Source of the DNA: an uncultured Lachnospiraceae bacterium
GTDB taxonomy: Bacteria; Bacillota; Clostridia; Lachnospirales; Lachnospiraceae
Direction: 5' to 3'
Length of the DNA stretch: 64,000 bases
Assembly (NCBI GenBank): GCA_944381615.1
Contig: CALWLT010000030.1
Span: 1-64,000 of the forward strand
This document shows, piece by piece, positions 32,734 through 41,816 of the stretch (position 1 is its first letter; each line of letters begins with the position of its first letter). Both the position numbers and the translations under genes were made by a program. The notes under the pieces are model-generated. The model saw only the letters and a program-made list of their open reading frames with translations, did not search any database and was not told where the DNA came from.

Positions 32734-33912
32734 ATGGAATTTGCGAAGCGGATGGACCGGTTTGGAGAAGGCGTTTTTTCCATGCTGGCCCAGATGAAGG
32801 ATACAAAGAAAAAAGCGGGAGAGCCGGTGGTGGATCTGAGCATCGGCGCGCCGAACATCCCGCCGGCGCCCCATATTCTGAAGGCACTGAGCGAGGCCTG
32901 CCTGGCGCCGGAAAATTATGTGTACGCGATCTCGGATCAGGGAGAGCTTCTTAAGGCGGTGGCCGCGTGGTATGAGCGGCGCTACGGGGTAACGCTGGAT
33001 CCGGAGACGGAGATCTGCTCGCTCCTGGGCTCGCAGGAGGGGCTTTCCCATATCGCGCTGACGATCGTGGACGAGGGGGACACGGTGCTGGTGCCGGATC
33101 CCTGCTACCCGGTTTTTGCCGACGGGCCTTCGCTGGCGGGCGCAAAACTTTTTTATATGCCGCAGCGCCGGGAGCGGCAGTACCTGATTGATCTGCGGGA
33201 GATCCCGCAGGAGGTGGCCCGCCGGGCGAAGTTAATGATTGTCTCCTATCCGAACAATCCCACGGCGGTGCTGGCACCGGATTCCTTTTATGAAGAGCTG
33301 ATTGATTTTGCCAGACAGTACGGGATCATCGTCCTGCATGACAATGCGTACAGCGAGCTGGTGTTCGATCAGAGGAGCTGCGGCAGTTTCCTGCGTTTTC
33401 CCGGGGCGCGGGAGGTAGGCGTGGAATTTAATTCGCTGTCCAAGACGTACGGCCTGGCGGGCGCGCGGGTCGGCTTCTGCCTGGGGAACCGCGAAGTCGT
33501 ATCGCGCCTGAAAACGTTAAAATCCAATATGGATTACGGGATGTTCCTTCCCATTCAGAAGGCGGCCGCCGCGGCGATCAGCGGCGATCAGTCGTGCGTG
33601 GCCGCGACCCGGGCGGCCTATGAAAAGCGCCGCGATCTGCTCTGCGATGGCCTTTCTTCCATCGGCTGGGAGGTGGAGCGGCCGCAGGGGACGATGTTTG
33701 TCTGGGCCCGGATTCCGGAGGGATTTTCGGATTCGCTCTCTTTTGTGAAGGAGCTGTTTGAGAAGACGGGCGTGCTGGTCACGCCGGGAAGCGCCTTCGG
33801 CCCTTCGGGAGAGGGACATGTGCGCATGGCTCTGGTGCAGGACGAGGAGGAGATCCGCGCCGCGGTAGGCCGGATCCGGGAGAGCGGGATCCTGGAGAAA
33901 AAGAACGCATGA
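32734..33912 (+). CDS. Class I/II PLP-dependent aminotransferase
   Basis: A 392-residue fold-type I aminotransferase. The Schiff-base lysine is K237 in NSLSKTYGLAGARVG; other pyridoxal contacts are N174 in SYPNNPT, D203/Y206 in LHDNAYSELV and the phosphate-binding SKTYGLAGAR arginine. Sequence style resembles LL-diaminopimelate/aspartate aminotransferases, but substrate specificity is not readable. Its stop overlaps the VanZ start (ATGA). Confidence 0.88.
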   Translation: MEFAKRMDRFGEGVFSMLAQMKDTKKKAGEPVVDLSIGAPNIPPAPHILKALSEACLAPENYVYAISDQGELLKAVAAWYERRYGVTLDPETEICSLLGSQEGLSHIALTIVDEGDTVLVPDPCYPVFADGPSLAGAKLFYMPQRRERQYLIDLREIPQEVARRAKLMIVSYPNNPTAVLAPDSFYEELIDFARQYGIIVLHDNAYSELVFDQRSCGSFLRFPGAREVGVEFNSLSKTYGLAGARVGFCLGNREVVSRLKTLKSNMDYGMFLPIQKAAAAAISGDQSCVAATRAAYEKRRDLLCDGLSSIGWEVERPQGTMFVWARIPEGFSDSLSFVKELFEKTGVLVTPGSAFGPSGEGHVRMALVQDEEEIRAAVGRIRESGILEKKNA

Positions 33913-34424
33913 GCCGGGAGCGGAAGCGGGCGCGTTCCCCGCTGTTCTGGCATGTGCTGCTGATCGCTTATATCGGGCTGATCTTTTTTCATTCGCTGAT
34001 GCCGGCTTCGCAGTCCTCGGCGGAGAGCGGCTTTGTGCTGGAGCTGATCCGGGGCGGGCTTTCTCGGCTGAGCCTGGACGGCGGATGGCTGACGGAGCAT
34101 ATGGTGCGCAAATTTGCCCATTTCTCAGAGTATGCGGGGATGGGCGTTCTCCTGAGCCAGAGTATGCGCGCAGCAGAGCGGGGGACGCGCGTTTACCGCC
34201 TTCATCCATACGCCGTTTTTTTCGTCCCCTTCACGGATGAGACGATTCAGCTGTTCGTGGAAGGCCGTTCCGGTCAGATCAGCGACGTGTGGCTGGATAT
34301 GAGCGGCGCGGCGGCGGGACTTCTTATAAGCGCTCTTGTTTACGCCTGCCTGGCGGCGCGCGCAAAGCGGGGGCCGGCGTCCGGCGGGAGCGGCGCGGCG
34401 AAAGAAAAGGAAAACGGCGCGTGA
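33909..34424 (+). CDS. VanZ-like membrane protein
   Basis: A 171-residue membrane protein with the VanZ-like core: about four helices and the conserved FFHSLMPA, KFAHFSEYAGMG and DETIQLFVEGRSGQISDVWLD motifs. VanZ of Enterococcus gives low teicoplanin resistance, but most relatives are of unknown function. Start overlaps the aminotransferase stop. Its own stop lies inside the first unit of a 35-bp tandem repeat. Confidence 0.85.
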   Translation: MSRERKRARSPLFWHVLLIAYIGLIFFHSLMPASQSSAESGFVLELIRGGLSRLSLDGGWLTEHMVRKFAHFSEYAGMGVLLSQSMRAAERGTRVYRLHPYAVFFVPFTDETIQLFVEGRSGQISDVWLDMSGAAAGLLISALVYACLAARAKRGPASGGSGAAKEKENGA

Positions 34425-34524
34425 CAGGCGCGGCCGGGGAGTGCAAAAACGGCGCGTGACGGGCGCAGCGGAAGAAAGGAAAACGGTGCGTGACAGGCGC
34501 GGCCGGAAAGAGAGGAAAACCGCG
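34411..34524 (+). repeat. About 35-bp tandem repeat spanning the vanZ stop codon
   Basis: Units starting at 34411, 34446 and 34480, with a partial fourth from 34516, share AAAACGGCGCGTGACAGGCG. The VanZ TGA (34422-34424) is in the first unit, so the gene's own 3' end has been multiplied into the spacer before truA. Confidence 0.85.
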
Positions 34525-35286
34525 ATGGGGGAAATCAATATCCGGATTGTTCTTCAGTACGACGGCAGCCGTTACGACGGCTGGCAGCGGCAGGGAAATA
34601 CGGATCGCACGATTCAGGGAAAGCTGGAACAGGTGCTGGAGAAAATGGCGGGCGTGCCGGTCCGGGTGCATGGCGCGGGCCGCACAGACGCCGGCGTACA
34701 CGCAAGAGGGCAGGCGGCAAATTTTTTATTGCCGGAGAGTTCGCCTGTGCGGGAGCCGGGAGAGGTCATGGAATACCTGAACCGGTATCTGCCGGAGGAC
34801 ATCGCCGTTTTGCGGGCGGAGCGCGTTTCGCCGCGCTTTCACAGCCGGCTGAACGCGGCGGCCAAGACGTACTGCTACCGGATCGAGACGGCGGCCCGCC
34901 GCGATGTGTTTGAGCGGAAATACGTGTACGGGCTGGGGCGGTCCCTCGACGTGGAGGCGATGGAGCGGACGGCTGCGCTCCTGACGGGAACGCATGATTT
35001 TGGCGCGTTCTGTTCTCTGAAGCGGAGCCGCAAATCGACGGTAAGAACCGTGTATTCCATTGACGTCAGACGGGAGAACACGCTGGTGGAGCTTACGTTT
35101 CGCGGAAACGGGTTCCTCTACAATATGGTCCGGATCCTGGCGGGAACCCTGATCGAGGCGGGGCTTGGCGCGCGGACGCCGGAGTCGGCCGCCGCGGCCC
35201 TGGCGGGAAAAGACCGGAGCCGGGCCGGCTTTACGGCGCCGCCGGAGGGGCTGTTTCTGATGGAGGTGGAGTACCCGCCTCAGTGA
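34525..35286 (+). CDS. truA: tRNA pseudouridine(38-40) synthase TruA
   Basis: A 253-residue pseudouridine synthase modifying positions 38-40 of the tRNA anticodon stem-loop. The catalytic Asp is D55 in GAGRTDAGVHARGQ; other motifs are LQYDGSRYDGWQRQ near the start and GNGFLYNMVRILAGTLIEAG. I start it at the ATG at 34525 (GAGG eight bases upstream). An in-frame reading from 34336 would run through the tandem repeat and the vanZ gene and is rejected. Confidence 0.95.
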   Translation: MGEINIRIVLQYDGSRYDGWQRQGNTDRTIQGKLEQVLEKMAGVPVRVHGAGRTDAGVHARGQAANFLLPESSPVREPGEVMEYLNRYLPEDIAVLRAERVSPRFHSRLNAAAKTYCYRIETAARRDVFERKYVYGLGRSLDVEAMERTAALLTGTHDFGAFCSLKRSRKSTVRTVYSIDVRRENTLVELTFRGNGFLYNMVRILAGTLIEAGLGARTPESAAAALAGKDRSRAGFTAPPEGLFLMEVEYPPQ

Positions 35287-35348
35287 CGGTGTTCTCTGCG
35301 GGAAATATTTTCCGGCGGGATGCAATAAGAAAAGGATCCGCTGCATTA

Positions 35349-35360
35349 TTCTATATAGAA
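35349..35360. promoter_or_regulatory. 12-bp perfect palindrome before the sigma-factor gene
   Basis: TTCTATATAGAA, a perfect palindrome, sits directly before the AAAGGA ribosome-binding site of the sigma factor gene. It may be an operator or part of a promoter; no clear -35/-10 pair was placed. Confidence 0.4.
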
Positions 35361-35374
35361 AGGAATTTTCGTCC

Positions 35375-35965
35375 ATGTTTTTGATGGGGATATTCAGCGC
35401 TCTGGACGAGCCCGTCGCTTACGATCAGTTAAGCGATGAAAAGCTGCTTCTTCTGGTTGCGGAAGGAGACAGGGAGGCGTTTCAGAGGCTCTATCAGAAT
35501 ACGGATAAAAGTATATACGGCTTTATTCTTTCGATCCTGCGCAATCCGCAGGACGCCGAGGAAGTAATGCAGGAGACATACCTGAAGATCTGGACCGGCG
35601 CCGGGAGCTATCAGTCACAGGGAAAGCCGCTGGCCTGGATGTTTACGATTGCCAGAAATCTCTGCTATATGAAGTTCCGCGACCAGAAGCATGAAGCCGA
35701 TATCGGACTTTCTGATCTTTCGGAGATGGAGACGGGTAAATTCTGCCCTCAGATCGAGGATGCGGCAGATAAGCTTGTTCTGCGCGCCGCGCTCCATATT
35801 CTGAATGAAGAAGAACGGCAGATTGTACTGCTGCGCACGTCGGCCGGGCTCAAGCACCGGGAGATTGCCGCGGATCTGGAGATGCCGCTGGCGACCGTGC
35901 TCTCCAAGTACAACCGCGCCATGAAAAAATTACAGAAATATCTGAGAGAGGAGGGAGAACATTGA
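35375..35965 (+). CDS. RNA polymerase sigma factor, ECF type
   Basis: A 196-residue sigma-70-family factor. Region 2 (LYQNTDKSIYGFILSILRNP, AEEVMQETYLKIW) and region 4 (LNEEERQIVLLRTSAGLKHR, then EIAADLEMPLATVLSKYNRAM) are present and regions 1 and 3 absent, which is the extracytoplasmic-function layout. It overlaps the next gene by four bases, so sigma and anti-sigma are translationally coupled. Regulon unknown. Confidence 0.88.
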   Translation: MFLMGIFSALDEPVAYDQLSDEKLLLLVAEGDREAFQRLYQNTDKSIYGFILSILRNPQDAEEVMQETYLKIWTGAGSYQSQGKPLAWMFTIARNLCYMKFRDQKHEADIGLSDLSEMETGKFCPQIEDAADKLVLRAALHILNEEERQIVLLRTSAGLKHREIAADLEMPLATVLSKYNRAMKKLQKYLREEGEH

Positions 35966-37488
35966 CCGATCGCTCAGACATGCAGTGGAATCAGGACGAG
36001 ATCGCGAGACACCTGCGATCGGCGATGGATACCCTGACTCCTGACGTACTAGATCGGATCGATCTGTCCACGCCCCAGGAGATCTATGTGCGGCCTTCCC
36101 GCAGAGTCCGCCTGTACCGCCGTTTCCGGACGGCGGCCGTGGCTGCGGCGGCCTGCCTGTGCATGGCGGCCCTGGCCGGGGGAGTGGCGCTTTATCAGAA
36201 CAGCCGCGTGGAGTCCATTGTCGGGCTCGACGTGAACCCGAGCCTGGAGCTGTCCGTCAACCGCAACGAGAAGGTGCTGCAGGCGAAGGCGTTAAATGAA
36301 GATGCGGAGGGGATCCTGGACGGGATGGATCTGAAAAACGTGGATCTGGACATCGCGGTAAATGCGCTGATCGGCTCCATGGTGCGGGGCGGTTATCTGA
36401 ATGAGCTGGATAACGCCATCCTGGTCACGGTGGCGAACGACGACGAGGAAAAGGCGTCGGCGCTGCGGCAGGATGTGGTTGTGGACATTGAGACGTCGCT
36501 GGAAGAGCACGAGGTAACAGCGGTGGTGTATGACCAGCAGGCGCCGGTCTCGGACGAGGTAGAGGAGCTGGCGAAGGAGTACGGGATTTCCTACGGGAAG
36601 GCGTATTTCCTTCAGGAGCTGATCCGGGAGAATAATCTGAGCGGCGATGAGATGGAGGCGTTTGCCCGGATGACGATGGAGGAGATCGCCAGAGAGATCG
36701 CGGAGCGCTCCTACAGCGTCAGCGTAAAGGAAAACGGCGCGCAGAAGCCGCCGGCTTCTTCCCAGACGGAGGGCAGCACGGCAAAACCGGCGCCGGAGAC
36801 GCAGACGCAGGAATCCGTTTCTTCGTCGGCTGCGGAGACGGCCGTCTCGGACACGCCGCCGGAGACCGGAGCGCCGCAGACGACGGCGGAAGCGACGCAG
36901 GAGAGCACGGAAAGTGCCGCTTCGTCGCGCGCACGGATCGATTATGTGGATTATATGGACGGCGTTCTCAATGTATATTTCCGGGATCGCGTGAAGTGGA
37001 GGAATCCGTCCGTTTCGGTGAGCGACGGCGACGGACAGCGGTACGCGGCGGTCATTTCCGATACGGGATCGGAGTCCTGCGAGATTCAGGTAACCGGTCT
37101 TCCGGGCGGATCCGAGTGCACGTTTTCTCTGGCCGGGGTAGCGCCCCGGGAGGACGGGGCTTCCTACGGGACGGTAAACGGCTATTTTGAGACGCCGGAT
37201 ATCGCGCCGGAGCTGACGGAGGATCCGGAGGAAGAGGAGCCGGAGACGGCGGCCCCGGAGACGACGGAAGCGGCGTCGGAGGCGGTGGAGACGAAGGCAC
37301 CGGAGACGGCTGCGCCGACCGAGGCCCCGACGGCGCCGGAACAGACGGCCGCGCCGACGGCCCCGGCAGAGCCGGAGACGGAAAGCGCCGCTGCCGCAGA
37401 ACCGGCGCCGCTTTCTGAGACGGCGGGAGCGCCGCCGGTTTTACCGCCGCCGGAGCGGCATCACGGGGAGCGAAGGCCGCCGGAATAA
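35962..37488 (+). CDS. RsgI-like membrane anti-sigma factor
   Basis: A 508-residue single-pass protein. A short cytoplasmic N-terminus (1-56) probably binds the sigma factor encoded just upstream; a membrane helix covers about 57-78. The extracellular part opens with the RsgI middle-domain signature (IVGLDVNPSLELSVNRNEKV, N92-P93, then ALNEDAEGILDGMDL). In related RsgI proteins autocleavage occurs at this Asn-Pro bond. A Thr/Glu/Ala/Pro-rich linker, a small beta domain (about residues 322-410; YVDYMDGVLNVYFRDRVKW) and another disordered, Glu/Thr/Pro-rich tail follow. Pairing with an ECF-like rather than a SigI factor is unusual in the classical description. Confidence 0.8.
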   Translation: MTDRSDMQWNQDEIARHLRSAMDTLTPDVLDRIDLSTPQEIYVRPSRRVRLYRRFRTAAVAAAACLCMAALAGGVALYQNSRVESIVGLDVNPSLELSVNRNEKVLQAKALNEDAEGILDGMDLKNVDLDIAVNALIGSMVRGGYLNELDNAILVTVANDDEEKASALRQDVVVDIETSLEEHEVTAVVYDQQAPVSDEVEELAKEYGISYGKAYFLQELIRENNLSGDEMEAFARMTMEEIAREIAERSYSVSVKENGAQKPPASSQTEGSTAKPAPETQTQESVSSSAAETAVSDTPPETGAPQTTAEATQESTESAASSRARIDYVDYMDGVLNVYFRDRVKWRNPSVSVSDGDGQRYAAVISDTGSESCEIQVTGLPGGSECTFSLAGVAPREDGASYGTVNGYFETPDIAPELTEDPEEEEPETAAPETTEAASEAVETKAPETAAPTEAPTAPEQTAAPTAPAEPETESAAAAEPAPLSETAGAPPVLPPPERHHGERRPPE

Positions 37489-37514
37489 ACCTGCATTGCC
37501 GTCATAAAAAATGC

Positions 37515-37542
37515 TTGACACCGGACGGAAATATGGTATAAT
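37515..37542 (+). promoter_or_regulatory. Promoter of the tRNA-Gln gene
   Basis: TTGACA (37515-37520), 16-bp spacer, TATAAT (37537-37542). A short GC hairpin (TGCGCAG/CTGCGCA) lies between promoter and tRNA. Confidence 0.85.
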
Positions 37543-37580
37543 TGATTGCGCAGTCGGGAACGGCTGCGCAGTTTTCAGAT

Positions 37581-37653
37581 TGGGCCATCGCCAAATGGTA
37601 AGGCAACGGACTCTGACTCCGTCATTTTCAAGGTTCGAATCCTTGTGGCCCAG
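37581..37653 (+). tRNA. tRNA-Gln, anticodon CTG
   Basis: A 73-base cloverleaf: acceptor stem TGGGCCA (37581-37587) with TGGCCCA (37646-37652), discriminator G, anticodon stem ACGGA/TCCGT around loop CTCTGAC, giving anticodon CTG for CAG codons, and T-arm CAAGG-TTCGAAT-CCTTG. The U1-A72 pair is typical of glutamine tRNA. The CCA end is not encoded. Confidence 0.96.
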
Positions 37654-37671
37654 CTTCTTGTAACGGCGGGA

Positions 37672-37710
37672 GCGCCGCAGAACGGGGGATTTCCGGTTCT
37701 GCGGCGCTTT
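37672..37710 (+). terminator. Terminator after tRNA-Gln
   Basis: GCGCCGCAGAAC (37672-37683) and GTTCTGCGGCGC (37696-37707) are a perfect 12-bp inverted repeat followed by TTT and a pyrimidine-rich stretch. Confidence 0.8.
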
Positions 37711-37741
37711 CTGCGCTGCGCATTTCTTCCCGTTCTTTTAC

Positions 37742-37770
37742 TTGACAAATGAAGGGGAACAGCATAGACT
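37742..37770 (+). promoter_or_regulatory. Promoter of feoAB
   Basis: TTGACA (37742-37747), 17-bp spacer, TAGACT (37765-37770), 76 bases before the start codon. I saw no convincing Fur-type palindrome. Confidence 0.75.
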
Positions 37771-37845
37771 GACTCCAGGATACCTGAGAACGTTTCCCCT
37801 CTTTTCCGCTTTTGGGGAGGGGAGAGGACAAAGGAGGAAGTCGCG

Positions 37846-40194
37846 ATGACATTAAGGGATTTACCGATAGGAAAGACGGCGACGGTGCTGCGGGTAGGCG
37901 GAGAAGGAGCTCTGCGGCAGCATTTTCTGGATATGGGTCTGATTCCGACGGCCGACGTGACCATGGTTAAATACGCGCCCATGGGCGATCCGGTGGAGGT
38001 GCGGATTCACAGCTATGAGCTGACGCTGCGCCTGGCGGATGCAGAGCAGATAGAGATAGAGGATGTCCGGGATCCGGAGAACTGGATCCGGCAGGAGCAG
38101 AAGAAGAGACGGATTTCCCACCCCGGCCTCGGCGAGGGCGGGAAGTACCATGTGAAGGCGGACGAGCATCCGCTGGCGGAGGGCGAGACGCTGACCTTCG
38201 CCCTGGCCGGCAATCAGAACTGCGGCAAGACGACGCTGTTTAACCAGCTGACCGGATCGAATCAGCACGTGGGAAACTTCCCAGGCGTGACGGTGGATCG
38301 CAAGGACGGCGTGATCCGGGGACACGGCGATACGCTGGTCACGGATCTGCCCGGCATCTATTCGCTCTCCCCGTATTCCAGCGAGGAGCTGGTCACGCGC
38401 CGCTTCGTGCTGGAGGAACATCCGCGGGGGATCATCAATATCGTGGATGCGACCAACATTGAGCGCAACCTGTATCTGACCATGCAGCTGATGGAGCTGG
38501 ATATCCCCATGGTGCTGGCTTTGAATATGATGGACGAGGTGCGGGAAAACGGGGGTTCCGTCCGCATCAATGAGCTGGAGGATCTGCTGGGCATTCCCGT
38601 CGTTCCCATCTCGGCGGCGAAGAACGAGGGAATCAGCGAGCTGATCGACCATGCGATCCACGTGGCGCACTTCCAGGAGCGCCCCGGACGGCAGGATTTC
38701 TGCGACGCAAACGATCACGGCGGCGCGGTGCACCGCTGCCTGCACGGGATCATGCACCTGATCGAGGATCACGCGCAGAAGGCGGGAATCCCCCTGCGGT
38801 TTGCGGCCAGCAAGCTGGCGGAGGGCGACGCGCGCATCGAGGCGCGCCTGAACCTGGATCCCAACGAGAGAGAGGCGATGGAGCACCTGATTGTCCAGAT
38901 GGAGGCGGAGCGCGGCCTGGATCGGGCGGCGGCCATCGCCGATATGCGGTTCTCGTTTATTGAAAAGATCTGCCGGGAAACGGTTGTCAAGCCGCACGAG
39001 AGCCGAGAGCACGCCAGAAGCGTCCGGCTGGATCGCTTCCTGACCGGAAAATATACGGCGATCCCGGCGTTTGTCGGCATCATGGCCGTCGTATTCTGGC
39101 TGACCTTTAACGTGGTGGGGGCCTGGCTTTCTTCGCTGCTCGAATGGGTCATCGGGAGCCTGACGCAGGCGGCCGATCAGTTCCTTGCGGCGGCGGGGAT
39201 CAACGCGGTGCTGCACTCGCTGATCATCGACGGGATTTTTAACGGCGTGGGAAGCGTTTTAAGCTTTCTGCCCACCATCGTGACGCTGTTTTTCTTCCTC
39301 TCCATCCTGGAGGACAGCGGGTACATGGCGCGGGTGGCGTTCGTCATGGATAAGCTGCTGCGGAAGATCGGGCTTTCCGGCCGCAGTATCGTGCCCATGC
39401 TGGTCGGCTTCGGCTGCACGGTTCCCGGGGTTATGGCCAGCCGCACCCTTTCGTCGGAGCGTGACCGGAAGATGACGATCTTGCTGACGCCGTTTATGAG
39501 CTGCTCGGCCAAGATTTCCATCTATGCCTTTTTTACGGCGGCCTTTTTCCCGCGCCAGGGAGCGCTGGTCATGATCGGCCTCTATGTGCTGGGAATCCTC
39601 GTGGGGCTTCTGATGGCGCTGATCCTGAAAGTGACCGCCTTTAAGGGGGAGGCCGTTCCGTTTGTGATGGAGCTCCCCAATTACCGGATGCCAGGGGCGC
39701 GCAACGTGAGCCAGCTTCTGTGGGAAAAGGCGAAAGATTTCCTGGAGCGGGCGTTTACCGTGATTTTTGTGGCGACCATTCTCATCTGGTTTCTGCAGAC
39801 CTTTGATCTGCGCCTCAATGCGGTGGACGATTCGCAGCAGAGCATTCTGGCGATGGTCGCCGGCTGGCTGGCTCCGCTGTTTGCGCCGCTGGGGCTGGGG
39901 GACTGGCGGATCTCCACGGCGCTCATCAGCGGATTTATGGCCAAGGAGAGCGTAGTGTCGACGCTGTCCGTCCTCTTCGGCTCTGTCCAGAGCCTGACAG
40001 AAGCCCTGACGCCGCTGGATGCGGGCTGCCTTCTGGTCTTCTGCCTGCTCTATACGCCCTGCGTTGCGGCGATCTCCGCCGTGCGCCGTGAGCTCGGCGG
40101 GCGGTGGGCCCTGATCGTGGCGGCCGGCCAGTGCGCGATCGCCTGGGCCGCGGCCTTCCTGGTCCGCCTGCTGGGCCTGGCGTTCGGCTTCTGA
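37846..40194 (+). CDS. feoB: FeoA-FeoB fusion, ferrous iron transporter
   Basis: A 782-residue ferrous iron importer. Residues 1-75 are a FeoA (SH3-like) domain (LRDLPIGKTATVLRVGGEGA), then a short linker and the FeoB G-protein domain with G1 GNQNCGKT (122-129), G3 DLPG, G4 NMMDE, and the C-terminal membrane channel with two Gate motifs (LSFLPTIVTLFFFLSILEDS; LLVFCLLYTPCVAAISAVRR). FeoA-FeoB fusion is known in several anaerobes, so it is unusual but not novel. No FeoC was seen. ATG with AAAGGAGG eight bases upstream. Confidence 0.95.
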   Translation: MTLRDLPIGKTATVLRVGGEGALRQHFLDMGLIPTADVTMVKYAPMGDPVEVRIHSYELTLRLADAEQIEIEDVRDPENWIRQEQKKRRISHPGLGEGGKYHVKADEHPLAEGETLTFALAGNQNCGKTTLFNQLTGSNQHVGNFPGVTVDRKDGVIRGHGDTLVTDLPGIYSLSPYSSEELVTRRFVLEEHPRGIINIVDATNIERNLYLTMQLMELDIPMVLALNMMDEVRENGGSVRINELEDLLGIPVVPISAAKNEGISELIDHAIHVAHFQERPGRQDFCDANDHGGAVHRCLHGIMHLIEDHAQKAGIPLRFAASKLAEGDARIEARLNLDPNEREAMEHLIVQMEAERGLDRAAAIADMRFSFIEKICRETVVKPHESREHARSVRLDRFLTGKYTAIPAFVGIMAVVFWLTFNVVGAWLSSLLEWVIGSLTQAADQFLAAAGINAVLHSLIIDGIFNGVGSVLSFLPTIVTLFFFLSILEDSGYMARVAFVMDKLLRKIGLSGRSIVPMLVGFGCTVPGVMASRTLSSERDRKMTILLTPFMSCSAKISIYAFFTAAFFPRQGALVMIGLYVLGILVGLLMALILKVTAFKGEAVPFVMELPNYRMPGARNVSQLLWEKAKDFLERAFTVIFVATILIWFLQTFDLRLNAVDDSQQSILAMVAGWLAPLFAPLGLGDWRISTALISGFMAKESVVSTLSVLFGSVQSLTEALTPLDAGCLLVFCLLYTPCVAAISAVRRELGGRWALIVAAGQCAIAWAAAFLVRLLGLAFGF

Positions 40195-40210
40195 CCGGCG
40201 GGCGCGGCTT

Positions 40211-40999
40211 TTACCGGATGCGCCGTTCCAGCAGGGCGATCCCCTGGTAGAGGACGGCGCAGACGAGACAGAGGATCACGATGCTCATGACGACCATATC
40301 CATCTTAAAGACCTGGCTGCCGTAGATGATCAGATAGCCGAGCCCTTTGTCGGCGGCCAGAAATTCGCCGATGATGACGCCGACCAGGCAGAGGCCGATG
40401 TTGACCTTCATGTTGCTGATGATCAGCGGCACGGATCCGGGCAGAAGGACCTTCGTCAGGACGTGCCGCCGCGTTCCGCCCAGAGAGGCGATGAGCCGGA
40501 TCTGATCCGGATCGGCGCAGGCAAACCCGTTGCGCAGCGTGAGGATGGAGCCGAATACGGCCACGGACACGGCGGCGACAATGATGGTTTTGACGTTGTT
40601 GCCCAGCCAGACGATGAGGATGGGAGCCAGGGCCGATTTGGGAAGGCTGTTGAGCATGACGAGATACGGCTCCAGGATCTCGGAGAGATCGGGACTGGCC
40701 CATAGAAGGACGGCGCCCAGGATGCCGGCGGCGGTAACCAGGAAAAAGCTGGCGAGCGTTTCAGCCAGCGTGACGCCGGTGTGGAGGAAAATACTTCCGT
40801 CTCCGGTCATGGAGACGAGGCAGGCGGCCACGCGCGACGGAGAACTGAAAATAAAATCGTCGATCAGCCCGAGGCGGGCGCTGCCCTCCCAGGCGGCGAG
40901 CAGGGCGGCAAAAAGGAATATGCGCAGGGCCGCGACGGTTTTCTGGCGGCGCTTCTGTTTTCTGACGTATTCCTGCTGAGCGATGGTCTGCTGTTTCAT
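40211..40999 (-). CDS. ABC transporter permease, nitrate/sulfonate/taurine type
   Basis: A 262-residue inner-membrane permease of the SsuC/TauC-like family, with six predicted helices and the EAA-type cytoplasmic loop (IRLIASLGGTRRHVLTKVLL). Its ATG overlaps the stop of the upstream ATPase gene (ATGA), so the two are coupled. The chosen start (40999) has GAGGAGG upstream; an earlier in-frame start at 41053 does not. No binding protein is encoded here. Confidence 0.85.
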   Translation of the reverse strand: MKQQTIAQQEYVRKQKRRQKTVAALRIFLFAALLAAWEGSARLGLIDDFIFSSPSRVAACLVSMTGDGSIFLHTGVTLAETLASFFLVTAAGILGAVLLWASPDLSEILEPYLVMLNSLPKSALAPILIVWLGNNVKTIIVAAVSVAVFGSILTLRNGFACADPDQIRLIASLGGTRRHVLTKVLLPGSVPLIISNMKVNIGLCLVGVIIGEFLAADKGLGYLIIYGSQVFKMDMVVMSIVILCLVCAVLYQGIALLERRIR

Positions 41000-41793
41000 A
41001 AGGCACCTCCTCTGGCGGAAAGCGCGGAATCCGGGTCCTGAAGGACGTTCCACACCTCATTGAAATAAGCGGTAAAGGCGGCGTCATTGCGCCGCTTTAA
41101 GGGGCTTACGGCCCCGCCGGGAAACGAAACCGGCAGGATTTTCCGGATCCGTCCGGGACGCCGGGACAGAATGATAATCCGGTCGGCCACGCTGACTGCC
41201 TCCGAGAGATCGTGGGTAATCAGGATGGCCGTTTTTTTCTGCTCGCGGATGATGGAGCTGATGTCATCGCAGACGGAAAGGCGCGTCTGGTAGTCGAGGG
41301 CGGAAAATGGTTCGTCCAGCAGGAGAAGATCCGGCTCCAGGGCCAGCGTGCGGATCAGGGCGGCCCGCTGGCGCATGCCGCCGGAAAGCTGGGACGGGCG
41401 CGCCTGGGCAAACGGGAAGAGGCCGTAGGCGTTCAGGAGAGAAAGGACGTATTCCCGGTGGGGCGCGTCGAGCTTTTTCTGAATTTCCAGGCCGAGCGAG
41501 ACATTCTGGAGGACGGACCGCCACTCGAAGAGATGATCCTTCTGGAGCATGTAGCCGATGCGGCAGGCGCTCTCTGAGAGAGGCGTCCCGTCGATGCGGA
41601 TGGAACCCGTATCGGGCCGGAGAAGGCCGCTGATCAGGGAGAGCAGCGTCGATTTGCCGCAGCCGGAGGGGCCGACTACGGCGATAAATTCTCCCGTATC
41701 GACGGTAAACGATATATTGGAAAGGGCCGCAGTCTCCCCTGCCATGGTGTGGTAGGAGTAGGAAAGGGCCCTGATTTCCAGCTTGGGAATCAT
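40996..41793 (-). CDS. ABC transporter ATP-binding protein
   Basis: A 265-residue ATPase for the permease just downstream. Walker A GPSGCGKST, signature LSGGMRQRAAL, Walker B LLLLDEPFSALD and the switch His in ILITHDLSEA are present. Closest in style to SsuB/TauB/NrtD. Start has ACGGAGG upstream. Substrate cannot be assigned without the missing binding protein; sulfonates, nitrate-like anions or pyrimidine/thiamine precursors are possible. Confidence 0.9.
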   Translation of the reverse strand: MIPKLEIRALSYSYHTMAGETAALSNISFTVDTGEFIAVVGPSGCGKSTLLSLISGLLRPDTGSIRIDGTPLSESACRIGYMLQKDHLFEWRSVLQNVSLGLEIQKKLDAPHREYVLSLLNAYGLFPFAQARPSQLSGGMRQRAALIRTLALEPDLLLLDEPFSALDYQTRLSVCDDISSIIREQKKTAILITHDLSEAVSVADRIIILSRRPGRIRKILPVSFPGGAVSPLKRRNDAAFTAYFNEVWNVLQDPDSALSARGGAL

Positions 41794-41816
41794 GGAAACC
41801 TCCGTAAAGGGACTTT

